Positions 1-6,286 are shown, counted from the stretch's first letter. The stretch is 7,188 nt of DNA from Coxiellaceae bacterium (GCA_003450655.1 DMFG01000135.1:1-7188); one strand, 5' to 3'. Numbers and translations are program-made. The notes: generated by a model not told the origin, from the sequence alone.

Positions 1-1
1 A

Positions 2-1372
2 CCTATTGCCCTAGTTGTAACGCGTTTCTTGAGCTTCTACTTAACCTATTTTTACACCAAGCGCACCGGGGATCTCTGGATCACAGAAGATACAAAAACA
101 GACTGCCACATTACCTTAAAACAGTGCTTTGCCGGTGTATTCTCACTGGAAGCATTGCTAGCAACACTCTCCATGATTGTGATGCATAGTGAAGGGGCGA
201 TCATCCTTTTACTCTTTGTTATGAGTTTATCCAATCCTATGCATGCCGAACCAACCATCATCTTTTTCTTTTTAATTTCACCCGTCGTGTTATCTAGCTT
301 TAGCTGGGCACGACTACTCTATTTCGATTTCAAAAAACTTGAGTTTTTTCCACTCACTTCACTGTGCCAGCGGTTGTTGAACCGATCATTTAAGGCTTCT
401 TTTCTAATGGGTTTTCTATTCTGGCTATTGGCTGTCATTATTGCATTAGTACTGTACCCTGCAGGAAAATCCTATCTTGGCATGTTACTTCCCTTCTTTC
501 TGCTACGTTGCCCCATTGCCATTCTACAAATCCATGCATTCTCGATGCGACGTTATTGGGACGTTCTTATATCAGGTGCTCTAATTTTAGGATCTTTGTG
601 GTCTATTACCACGCAACGGCTTTCAATTGATCATGTGCTCCATATAGTCATCGTACTCATGGCACTCAGTCTATTAAATCTACTCTTTTTCTCGACAACC
701 TCAATACATTATCGCTCAAAGAATAAAACACCCAAAAACATCTATGATGGAATTAAAGCAATAAAAAGACTACAGCAAACAAACAACCGATATATATTGG
801 CGGAGCTACAATTTAGTGGAACTCAAACTACATTTGATATCACTCAACTAACACGAATAGTTGCAAAAATAACCCAATCATCTGGCGTTACCTTACAACT
901 GGATAAGTATCGCTGTCTATTCGCACTAAGATCACTTAATACAAAGACAAAACAACGACTACTGAAAGAAACCGCTGGTTGCTTGACCTCATTCAAGATT
1001 GTCGAACTTAATACGCTATTTGATGGCACTACCACCCCATCAGCGCCTCCCATTGCATCAATAGAATACCGCCTTGATGATAAAAATAAGACATTACCTA
1101 CCAGAATGGATTATGGGGAGCTACAAAGGGCGCTTAGACAACTCGTTAAAACACCCCACGAGCCAGCAAAGACAAAGGCATGGTATGTCTCAATGCGTAT
1201 TGACCATCAAGGCATCCAAGCATTTTATTTTCTATCAACCCGATATCGCAACCAACGGCGCATTCAGCAATGGCATCAGTACTGGGTAAATCAAAACATA
1301 AAAACATTATTGAACACGAAGAAAACGAAAAGACGTCAATCTTTATTTAGACTCAAACCCGAAGTTATATGA
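2..1372 (+). CDS. Polytopic membrane protein with C-terminal soluble domain, 5'-truncated by the window
   Basis: I do not recognise this gene. The frame is open from base 2 without a stop, so the 456 visible residues are the C-terminal part of a longer protein. The TTG at base 29 is not a credible start, because the codons before it read as hydrophobic coding sequence (PIALVVTRF) continuing into the next segment. Counting from base 2, hydrophobic segments lie at about residues 2-18, 44-61, 64-78, 85-101, 133-152, 158-177, 188-204 and 211-231. A soluble, basic tail of about 225 residues follows (KKTKRRQSLFR near the end) and is probably cytoplasmic by the positive-inside rule. A hydrophobic segment followed by a charged, Trp-containing stretch (YTKRTGDLWITED) is loosely like the post-catalytic region of processive family-2 glycosyltransferases such as Alg8. 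The tail around residues 263-310 loosely resembles a degenerate GGDEF fold. Neither resemblance is firm. It converges on the next gene with a 16-bp gap. Confidence 0.75.
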   Translation, partial: PIALVVTRFLSFYLTYFYTKRTGDLWITEDTKTDCHITLKQCFAGVFSLEALLATLSMIVMHSEGAIILLLFVMSLSNPMHAEPTIIFFFLISPVVLSSFSWARLLYFDFKKLEFFPLTSLCQRLLNRSFKASFLMGFLFWLLAVIIALVLYPAGKSYLGMLLPFFLLRCPIAILQIHAFSMRRYWDVLISGALILGSLWSITTQRLSIDHVLHIVIVLMALSLLNLLFFSTTSIHYRSKNKTPKNIYDGIKAIKRLQQTNNRYILAELQFSGTQTTFDITQLTRIVAKITQSSGVTLQLDKYRCLFALRSLNTKTKQRLLKETAGCLTSFKIVELNTLFDGTTTPSAPPIASIEYRLDDKNKTLPTRMDYGELQRALRQLVKTPHEPAKTKAWYVSMRIDHQGIQAFYFLSTRYRNQRRIQQWHQYWVNQNIKTLLNTKKTKRRQSLFRLKPEVI

Positions 1373-1388
1373 GCCTGATACTAAAAAA

Positions 1389-2018
1389 TTACATTCCTAG
1401 TTCTAGGTCTTCAAAAAACCCAACAAATTGATCATAGTCGTCCGGATCATCATCAGAAGGATCACCTTCTTCAAAAGGTATTTGAGTATTTTTTTTAGAG
1501 CTCTCAGCATCTTCATTAGCCAGAATACTTAGAGAAAGATGACCTGATTTTCGGGTCACTGATAGATCACACAAACTAGATGATCGCTCCCCAGAAGCGT
1601 AACCAGAAGCATTATAAGTAGGAGACTTTACAAGACCCCTTGTAGTCAATCCATCTGACAAAGGCTTGTCTTCATATATAACTTGACATAGAAGAGAGAC
1701 TGGTTTGAAAACCAGAGAGGATGGACTCTTTTGAGAACCCTCTATCTCATGAAGAACCTTTGCATCTTGACTGTGCATTTCCTCAGCAGTTTTATCCGAC
1801 GCAGATAATAAATCATTACTCATCTCATCTTCAGAAAGGGTTGACGATAAATCTTCTTTACTTGCACCGGTGAAGTTGATTACAGGTTCATCTAGTATAG
1901 ACGAACTAGGGGTTTGAAGAGGTGTTTTGAAAAATGTCAATGGAGATTGCCCAATATTACGTGGGCGTTTGTTCTCATTATTACCGATATGGTCATTAGG
2001 TCTTCGTTTAAGGGGCAT
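1389..2018 (-). CDS. Unrecognised 209-aa Ser-rich protein with NLS-like N-terminus and acidic C-terminus
   Basis: I do not recognise the family. The start ATG (2016-2018) is preceded by AGG with a 6-nt gap (caggtaaaag). It lies 42 bp after the stop of the upstream gene on the same strand, so the two are probably one operon. The protein has no signal peptide or membrane segment and looks largely disordered, with about 31 serines. Residues 4-20 contain K4-R5, an 11-residue spacer and K17-R-P-R20, matching the classical bipartite nuclear localisation consensus. Ser/Thr-Pro sites occur at S25, T32, T36, S98 and S132. The last 27 residues (183-209) hold 12 Asp/Glu and four aromatics, ending YDQFVGFFEDLELGM. 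That composition resembles acidic eukaryotic activation domains, but also the acidic C-terminal 'E-block' signals of some Dot/Icm substrates. Inference: a secreted, possibly nucleus-directed effector. Alternative: a disordered bacterial protein with chance motifs. Confidence 0.72.
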   Translation of the reverse strand: MPLKRRPNDHIGNNENKRPRNIGQSPLTFFKTPLQTPSSSILDEPVINFTGASKEDLSSTLSEDEMSNDLLSASDKTAEEMHSQDAKVLHEIEGSQKSPSSLVFKPVSLLCQVIYEDKPLSDGLTTRGLVKSPTYNASGYASGERSSSLCDLSVTRKSGHLSLSILANEDAESSKKNTQIPFEEGDPSDDDPDDYDQFVGFFEDLELGM

Positions 2019-2060
2019 CTTTTACCTGTCTTATGCTCATGGTTAATCGTATTCTTGAAA

Positions 2061-2609
2061 TTAGATAGAAATGTCACCGAAAGGGCTATCACTCTGTTGA
2101 TCACTCTCATCACTACTGCCTGTGCTGTAATAAAGATCTTCATCGTCTTCCATACTACTCAGTGACAAGTCACTTTCATCTGACACGTCAATTGATGAAA
2201 TATTACAACCATCAAAGAGAGATACCTTAAGATTATCTAACCCTTTACTAAACAATGAATATGAAGCTATTAAAGACGGGGGATTGTTATCACTACCCTG
2301 ATCCTGATGAGGCAAATATGCGAATTCTACTGCTCTCGTAAAATAGCAGCCCTTGTCATAACAATTAGAAAGAATCTCACTATCGGTCAAACGTTGCTCA
2401 GGTTCTTCATCCTCAAATAGTGGAAAAAAAGGTACCATATTAGGATCAATTTTTAAAAACAAAATGTTTAAGAATTTATCTATTTTATTGTAGTCTTTTT
2501 TGAATTTATTACTATTAAAACCATCGTGTTTTTTATAATTAGCAAGAAGTTTTGCCACTCTTTGAATCTGATCTAAATACTCAACCTCTAAACTCAAAGT
2601 ATTACCCAT
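2061..2609 (-). CDS. Unrecognised 182-aa protein with N-myristoylation consensus and acidic Ser-rich tail
   Basis: I do not recognise the family. The start ATG (2607-2609) has only a weak ribosome site (GGTG, about 7 nt upstream), but it is the start that produces the notable N-terminus MGNTLS. This fits the eukaryotic N-myristoyltransferase consensus (Gly2, small residues, Ser6). A Lys-rich, helix-prone stretch follows at about residues 14-48 (ANYKKHDG, NKFKKDYNK), the kind of basic patch that often helps a myristoylated protein hold membranes. Residues 70-82 carry PEQRLTDSEILSN, closely matching a segment of the gene at 2909-3799. Residues 138-182 have no Lys or Arg and contain 14 Ser and 14 Asp/Glu, with CK2-type S-x-x-D/E sites at S138, S151, S152 and S165. 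There is no signal peptide or membrane span. It is the first gene of a likely two-gene operon with the NLS-like protein. Host-membrane targeting is inferred, not shown. Confidence 0.72.
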   Translation of the reverse strand: MGNTLSLEVEYLDQIQRVAKLLANYKKHDGFNSNKFKKDYNKIDKFLNILFLKIDPNMVPFFPLFEDEEPEQRLTDSEILSNCYDKGCYFTRAVEFAYLPHQDQGSDNNPPSLIASYSLFSKGLDNLKVSLFDGCNISSIDVSDESDLSLSSMEDDEDLYYSTGSSDESDQQSDSPFGDISI

Positions 2610-2908
2610 TTTTACGCACCGCTGGTTGACTAAAGCCTTAACACAATAATTAATACAGCCAAATAGTATAAGACTATGATTACTGACAAATTAGAGCGGA
2701 TAGTACGTCATCTGCCATCAATTTTCTCTTAAATTAATATTAAATTAACTATAAATAGAGTCCAAACAGTGACAGCATGACCAACAAATAGGCTACATAT
2801 CAAAAAGCCTAGCGCACAATGGCTAGGCTTTACTCTGAAGAAACGAACTTTATTAGGTTATTAGCAACAAGAATTCACTCAACCACACAAATTAAAATAA
2901 TAAATCCA
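2610..2908. other. Intergenic stretch between two leftward genes
   Basis: This 299-bp AT-rich spacer has no convincing reading frame. It holds the hairpin terminator for the gene to its right (2804-2831) and must hold the promoter of the leftward pair. The best leftward promoter guess is TTTGTC, 16 bp, TACTAT around 2667-2694, which is a poor match at the -35 end and is not listed separately. Confidence 0.6.
2802..2831 (-). terminator. Rho-independent terminator of the leftward gene at 2909-3799
   Basis: AAAGCCTAGC (2804-2813) and GCTAGGCTTT (2822-2831) form a perfect 10-bp inverted repeat with an 8-nt loop. Read leftward, the stem is followed directly by a run of five T (2806-2802), as expected for intrinsic termination. 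It lies about 78 bp past the stop of the 296-codon gene and insulates that gene from the next leftward pair. On the + strand the T run is only three bases, so leftward use is favoured. Confidence 0.85.
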
Positions 2909-3799
2909 CTAAGGCCATTTAAATACCAGTGAAAAAGACATATCAGAAGGATCGACCTGACCGCTATCGGTAGGCTCCATCGGAAAATAATCTCTTGCTT
3001 TTCGAGTATCCATTTTATTACCCGCAAAAAAACCTACAATGCCTACATCAGCATTAGTGTTAAGTCTTTTCTGAAAACCTTTATCAGATCCAAGTGGGGA
3101 TTTAGGCTTTTCGATTTTCCCCTGAGCATCAGCAAGAGCATATGGCCTTTGATCATCTATCAAGATAGCATTAGTGTGAGCTCCTTCCTGAAGACCACGA
3201 ACAGGACTAAATGGGTATTTAGTCCTGTCGACTTTCCCCTGTGCACCGGCAAGCGCATCTAATCTTTGCTGAGCTAATGATATAGCGTCGTGGATATTCT
3301 TGATATTCACAGTATTTCTATTTTGATCACACTGGGTTACTGAAACTGGAGAAGGCGGCAATACATAATCTTCTAGGGTGATCAATAGATTTTCTACTGT
3401 CATTTCAAGTACGTTATCATAATGAAAGCACATTTCACTGTCATTTGGCTTCTGATCTTCATAGCCATCTATTGCGTCACAATCCATTCGGAAAATTAAA
3501 TAGTCGTCATCTTCATAATCTACTTTACGTACAGGTATTACAAATTCTTCCACTGTTTTTTTTAATTTATTAACTAATTCCTCGCAGGATTTTAAACGTT
3601 GCTCTGGGATTTCTTTTAAGATATATCCACCACATTCACCAAAAGTTATCTCCTCACCGCAATATATTTCTTCGATATTCTTATGGGTGATTTTCACATC
3701 GCTTCTGATTTTTTCAAAACTATCAGACAGACTCTCAATTTTTAGGTAACTATCAAAGCTCATTCTCATCATCAACCTGATAAAATAGATAAATGGCAT
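2909..3799 (-). CDS. Unrecognised acidic protein with two 39-residue tandem repeats and a PEQRL motif
   Basis: I do not recognise the family. The longest frame gives 296 residues from the ATG at 3799, which has no ribosome site. The ATG at 3767-3769 (codon 11) has AGG six bases upstream and is the more likely start, giving 286 residues. Numbering below uses the long form. Residues 20-145 are acidic and helix- and strand-rich, with PEQRLKSCEELVN at 65-77. That segment closely matches one at nearly the same place in the protein encoded at 2061-2609. Residues 177-215 and 216-254 are two diverged copies of a 39-residue unit sharing QR, ALA, AQGK and TNA. The C-terminus ends DPSDMSFSLVFKWP. No signal peptide or membrane span is visible. 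The gene is monocistronic: a strong terminator follows it and it is divergent from the dioxygenase-like gene. Function is unknown; an effector-like role is suggested only by its neighbours. Confidence 0.7.
   Translation of the reverse strand: MPFIYFIRLMMRMSFDSYLKIESLSDSFEKIRSDVKITHKNIEEIYCGEEITFGECGGYILKEIPEQRLKSCEELVNKLKKTVEEFVIPVRKVDYEDDDYLIFRMDCDAIDGYEDQKPNDSEMCFHYDNVLEMTVENLLITLEDYVLPPSPVSVTQCDQNRNTVNIKNIHDAISLAQQRLDALAGAQGKVDRTKYPFSPVRGLQEGAHTNAILIDDQRPYALADAQGKIEKPKSPLGSDKGFQKRLNTNADVGIVGFFAGNKMDTRKARDYFPMEPTDSGQVDPSDMSFSLVFKWP
3038..3271 (-). repeat. Two-copy 117-bp in-frame tandem repeat inside the leftward 2909-3799 gene
   Basis: Copy 1 spans 3155-3271 and copy 2 spans 3038-3154, with an exact 117-bp (39-codon) period. 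The copies have diverged but keep QR, ALA, AQGK, single K, P, G and Q positions and TNA in register. At DNA level, the tttcccctg..gca...gcaag..gcat stretches near 3118 and 3235 are the best conserved. The repeat is coding and diverged, not a recent slippage product. Confidence 0.75.
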
Positions 3800-3831
3800 A
3801 TACCATAGGTTTATTTCGAAATGTGATGATA

Positions 3832-3946
3832 CATATTGATTATTAAAACAATATGAAGAACTGCTTAATCATTTCTTAAAGACCCTACAAAAATGATGTT
3901 TTTTTCTTAACTCACACTTAAATTGATTCACTTCAAAACAATCAAT
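3832..3946. promoter_or_regulatory. Paired AT-rich dyads carrying ATTGATT in the divergent promoter region
   Basis: The 277-bp AT-rich region between the two divergent genes holds two perfect 7-bp inverted repeats. One is CATATTG/CAATATG (3832-3838 and 3849-3855). The other is ATTGATT/AATCAAT (3922-3928 and 3940-3946). The word ATTGATT also overlaps the first dyad (3835-3841). They could be operator half-sites controlling either gene, but AT-rich DNA makes such words common, so this is tentative. Confidence 0.25.
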
Positions 3947-4018
3947 AGAACAATACCAATCAAAAGACATAATAATATACTGCAACTAACTGATAGTTTG
4001 ACTATTTTTAATAAAATT

Positions 4019-4048
4019 TTGAATATATACCTATTCATTCGCTATAAT
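4019..4048 (+). promoter_or_regulatory. Sigma70-type promoter of the dioxygenase-like gene
   Basis: A perfect -10 box TATAAT (4043-4048) is preceded by TTGAAT (4019-4024, four of six to TTGACA) with an 18-bp spacer. The predicted transcript start is near 4055, leaving a short leader with the strong ribosome site AGGAG (4066-4070) six bases before the ATG at 4077. Confidence 0.65.
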
Positions 4049-4076
4049 GATAGCTAATGACTGACAGGAGAGACTC

Positions 4077-5327
4077 ATGACCTTCGATTATAAGAAATAC
4101 CAAATTCAAGGCGATAAAGAAAACAGCGAATTTTTCCAAGAATATCTACCTAAAATTTATGATTGGCGAACCAGCGTAGGACTCAATGAACTGATAGGAC
4201 ATGTGCGAGCACTAGTTATCCAAGTGGATTGTGAGCACGCTGTTGATTACATGAAAGAACTCTATCTCATGACGCCTTATCGATTTCTTGTTGGCTACAT
4301 GAACTCCACACACAATATTTATATCTTAAAAAATACGGATGACACGCCATTATATTTGATTCTTGAACCTCTGCGTGTTGACTACACCGATGAAAGCACT
4401 CGCATGAACTCACTCTACCCCGTCAGTGCTAAACACCCTAACGCTCGCTATATCGGTGAAATTTTCCACTGTAGTGATCTTGATGAAACGGTAAAAATCA
4501 TTCAATCACACGATATTCAGTTTCATACAGCTAACGAATCCATCAACGCTCTATTTGATGATAAACAGTTTAAATTTACTGTGCCTTCTGTGTATACACA
4601 TAATCGATTTGCCTATACCAACGCGACCATGGACGACTTAGATAGTCTAGAGCTCGGTCAACGTTTCGAATTGGACGATGATGACCTTAAAAAACTCGAC
4701 TCAGTGAATCAGTTTTACCATGCACAAGGCTTTAATGATCTGCTCTTAGGCGTTGACCATATGGCAACACGTGTCCTGAGTAGCTCCCGAGAATACGCCA
4801 TTCTTGAGCTGATGACTTGCTCAAATTATTATTTTTGGGGCGCCTACAATATTGAAAGCATGAACTCATCCACTAATGTTAATCGCTGTCCAACCACTGA
4901 CAATGATCGCCAATCACCCGCTAAAGTATTTACTGCCAACAATACACCTTTTTTCGTCAATGCGTTTCATGGCACACCGATGCCAACGGAGGATTTTGTC
5001 AGAAACTTAGGCCCGCGAATGCATCACATAGCTCATGAAGTCAAAGATGGCGATCATACGAGTGGGATGAAAAACGTTGACTATGTTGTCACAACAATGA
5101 AAGAACAAGGTATCCCCTTTCTAGCTCATGTCGTTGGAGAATGCACCGATTCCCCCGATCTAAAACAAATATTTTCCAAACGCTCAAAGTATTCGATGTT
5201 AATTACTGAATACGTTGAACGCTGCCATCACTTCGATGGATTTTTCACCAAAAATAACGTTGCTGCCTTAACAGAAGCAGCAGGTAAAGATGAAAATATT
5301 TCAGAACATGGGCATGTGTTTGACTAG
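4077..5327 (+). CDS. VOC-superfamily dioxygenase-like protein, distantly related to 4-hydroxyphenylpyruvate dioxygenase
   Basis: This 416-residue protein resembles the two-half vicinal-oxygen-chelate fold of 4-hydroxyphenylpyruvate dioxygenase (HPPD) and related Fe(II) dioxygenases. The N-terminal half starts a VOC-like unit at about residues 39-60 (LIGHVRALVIQV). The catalytic-looking half has GVDHM at 225-229 (candidate ligand H228), RMHHIAHEV at 314-322 (candidate H317) and ITEYVER at 376-382 (candidate E378). The last is followed by DGFFTKNNVAALTEAAG, which mirrors the HPPD ending in which Glu precedes GxGNFxxLFES. This gives a plausible 2-His-1-carboxylate iron site. It is longer than typical bacterial HPPD (about 350-360 residues) and the second ligand spacing is shorter, so tyrosine catabolism should not be assumed, and no such genes are nearby. 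The start is fixed by AGGAG six bases upstream. It is divergent from the repeat-containing gene and 371 bp before plsY. The substrate is unknown. Confidence 0.68.
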   Translation: MTFDYKKYQIQGDKENSEFFQEYLPKIYDWRTSVGLNELIGHVRALVIQVDCEHAVDYMKELYLMTPYRFLVGYMNSTHNIYILKNTDDTPLYLILEPLRVDYTDESTRMNSLYPVSAKHPNARYIGEIFHCSDLDETVKIIQSHDIQFHTANESINALFDDKQFKFTVPSVYTHNRFAYTNATMDDLDSLELGQRFELDDDDLKKLDSVNQFYHAQGFNDLLLGVDHMATRVLSSSREYAILELMTCSNYYFWGAYNIESMNSSTNVNRCPTTDNDRQSPAKVFTANNTPFFVNAFHGTPMPTEDFVRNLGPRMHHIAHEVKDGDHTSGMKNVDYVVTTMKEQGIPFLAHVVGECTDSPDLKQIFSKRSKYSMLITEYVERCHHFDGFFTKNNVAALTEAAGKDENISEHGHVFD

Positions 5328-5698
5328 ACTGCTGGTAGTGACAAGAGGCTCGGTCATTTTTCAATGTGCATAACAGACTCATGAGCCTCATCAACCCTCT
5401 TTAAGTTCACTCAATACACTACCATCAACCGTCATCTCTTTTTGCTACTGAGCATCACCAAGCAACTTGAGCTACACATTAAGGTTAGATATATAAATCA
5501 TCATTACAGGACACCCCATTTAGGTACGGTGTGTCATTAAAAAAATCATATTTATAGTTAATGAACCTTTTAATGCTCGCCAGGCTCTACTCACCAACAC
5601 TCAATATGACACGCAGAACGAAGCACTACTGATCTTCCATAGACAATTTAGAGGTTTTTATCTATCATAAGGCATCAAAAATATAAGGAAATACTCTC
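5328..5698. other. Non-coding spacer between the dioxygenase-like gene and plsY
   Basis: This 371-bp stretch has no supported gene. It contains an imperfect hairpin, GACACCCC (5510-5517) with GGTGTGTC (5528-5535), with one mismatch and a 10-nt loop and no T run after it. It also contains a 7-bp inverted repeat GAGGCTC/GAGCCTC (5345-5351 and 5383-5389) with a long loop and no T run. Neither is a convincing terminator. The plsY promoter lies at its right end. Confidence 0.6.
5640..5668 (+). promoter_or_regulatory. Near-consensus sigma70 promoter of plsY
   Basis: TAGACA (5640-5645) and TATCAT (5663-5668) each match five of six consensus bases and are separated by the ideal 17 bp. The predicted transcript start near 5675 leaves a leader of about 25 bases with AAGGA (5685-5689) as ribosome site, nine bases before the ATG. 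plsY therefore probably has its own housekeeping promoter. Confidence 0.7.
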
Positions 5699-6280
5699 AT
5701 GGCAGCTTTATTTGCATTTATTATTAGCTATCTATTGGGCTCATTATCATCTGCTGTTATTACAGCACGCATTTTCAAATTCCCCGACCCTCGTACCGAA
5801 GGCTCTGGTAACGCAGGAGCAACTAACGTGCTAAGAACAGCCGGTAAAAAGCCAGCACTATATGCTGTTATTGGCGACATCCTAAAAGGATTTGTTGCAG
5901 TTATCATTGGACGCTTACTAGGACTTGAAGGAGCTATGCTTGGTCTGATCGCCTTTGTTGCTGTCATTGGTCATATCTTTCCGATCTTCTTTGGTTTCAA
6001 AGGCGGAAAAGGTGTAGCAACCGCTGTTGGTAGCCTATTGGGCCTAAGCGTTATCATGGGTATCAGCACTGCTGTCATTTGGATAGTGGTCGCTTATGTC
6101 ACTCGCTACGCCTCTTTAGCATCTTTGATCGCAATTGCAGCCGGCGCCCTTTTTACACTAATTTTTCATCATCCAGCATACTTTTTCCCCATACTACTCA
6201 CTGTTGGGGTTATCACTTGGAAACATAAAGACAACATTGATCGCTTAAAACAAGGCACTGAATCTAAAATTAAGTTTTAA
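5699..6280 (+). CDS. plsY: Acyl-phosphate:glycerol-3-phosphate acyltransferase PlsY
   Basis: PlsY is an inner-membrane enzyme that moves the acyl group from acyl-phosphate (made by PlsX) to position 1 of glycerol-3-phosphate, the first step of phospholipid synthesis. At 193 residues it has normal family length and about five or more membrane spans (roughly 2-22, 54-73, 79-98, 113-134, 138-172). The family's conserved loops are visible: GSLSSA at 14-19, the DPRTEGSGNAGATNVLR phosphate-binding loop at 30-46, and GHIFPIFFGFKGGKG at 91-105. The conserved end KHKDNIDRLKQGTESKI is also present (175-191). The start has AAGGA nine bases upstream. It has its own promoter and converges with tsaD with a 6-bp gap. 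In many gammaproteobacteria folB lies divergently upstream of plsY; here the dioxygenase-like gene occupies that side. Confidence 0.96.
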   Translation: MAALFAFIISYLLGSLSSAVITARIFKFPDPRTEGSGNAGATNVLRTAGKKPALYAVIGDILKGFVAVIIGRLLGLEGAMLGLIAFVAVIGHIFPIFFGFKGGKGVATAVGSLLGLSVIMGISTAVIWIVVAYVTRYASLASLIAIAAGALFTLIFHHPAYFFPILLTVGVITWKHKDNIDRLKQGTESKIKF

Positions 6281-6286
6281 AAACCA

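Noticed and set aside
29..31. TTG as the start codon of the first gene
   Set aside because: The frame remains open to base 2 and the preceding codons encode hydrophobic residues continuous with the next segment, with no ribosome site. The gene more likely begins outside the window.
1914..2165. 83-codon rightward open frame across the junction of the two leftward genes
   Set aside because: It lies antisense to both genes, has no ribosome site that stands out, and its translation shows no recognisable composition or motif. It is a shadow frame.
2667..2694. Leftward promoter TTTGTC-16-TACTAT upstream of the gene pair
   Set aside because: The -35 match is poor and, in AT-rich DNA, such a combination is expected by chance. 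A promoter must exist nearby but this one is not supported.
3006..3019. NKMD in the leftward 2909-3799 protein as a GTPase G4 motif
   Set aside because: There is no P-loop (GxxxxGKS/T) and no DxxG motif in the protein, so the four-residue match is chance.
4077..5327. Naming this gene hpd (4-hydroxyphenylpyruvate dioxygenase)
   Set aside because: Only the metal-site regions and the ending are alike; length, ligand spacing and neighbourhood differ, so the substrate cannot be assigned.
5345..5389. GAGGCTC/GAGCCTC inverted repeat as terminator of the dioxygenase-like gene
   Set aside because: The arms are only 7 bp with a 31-nt loop, and no T run follows, so intrinsic termination is not supported.
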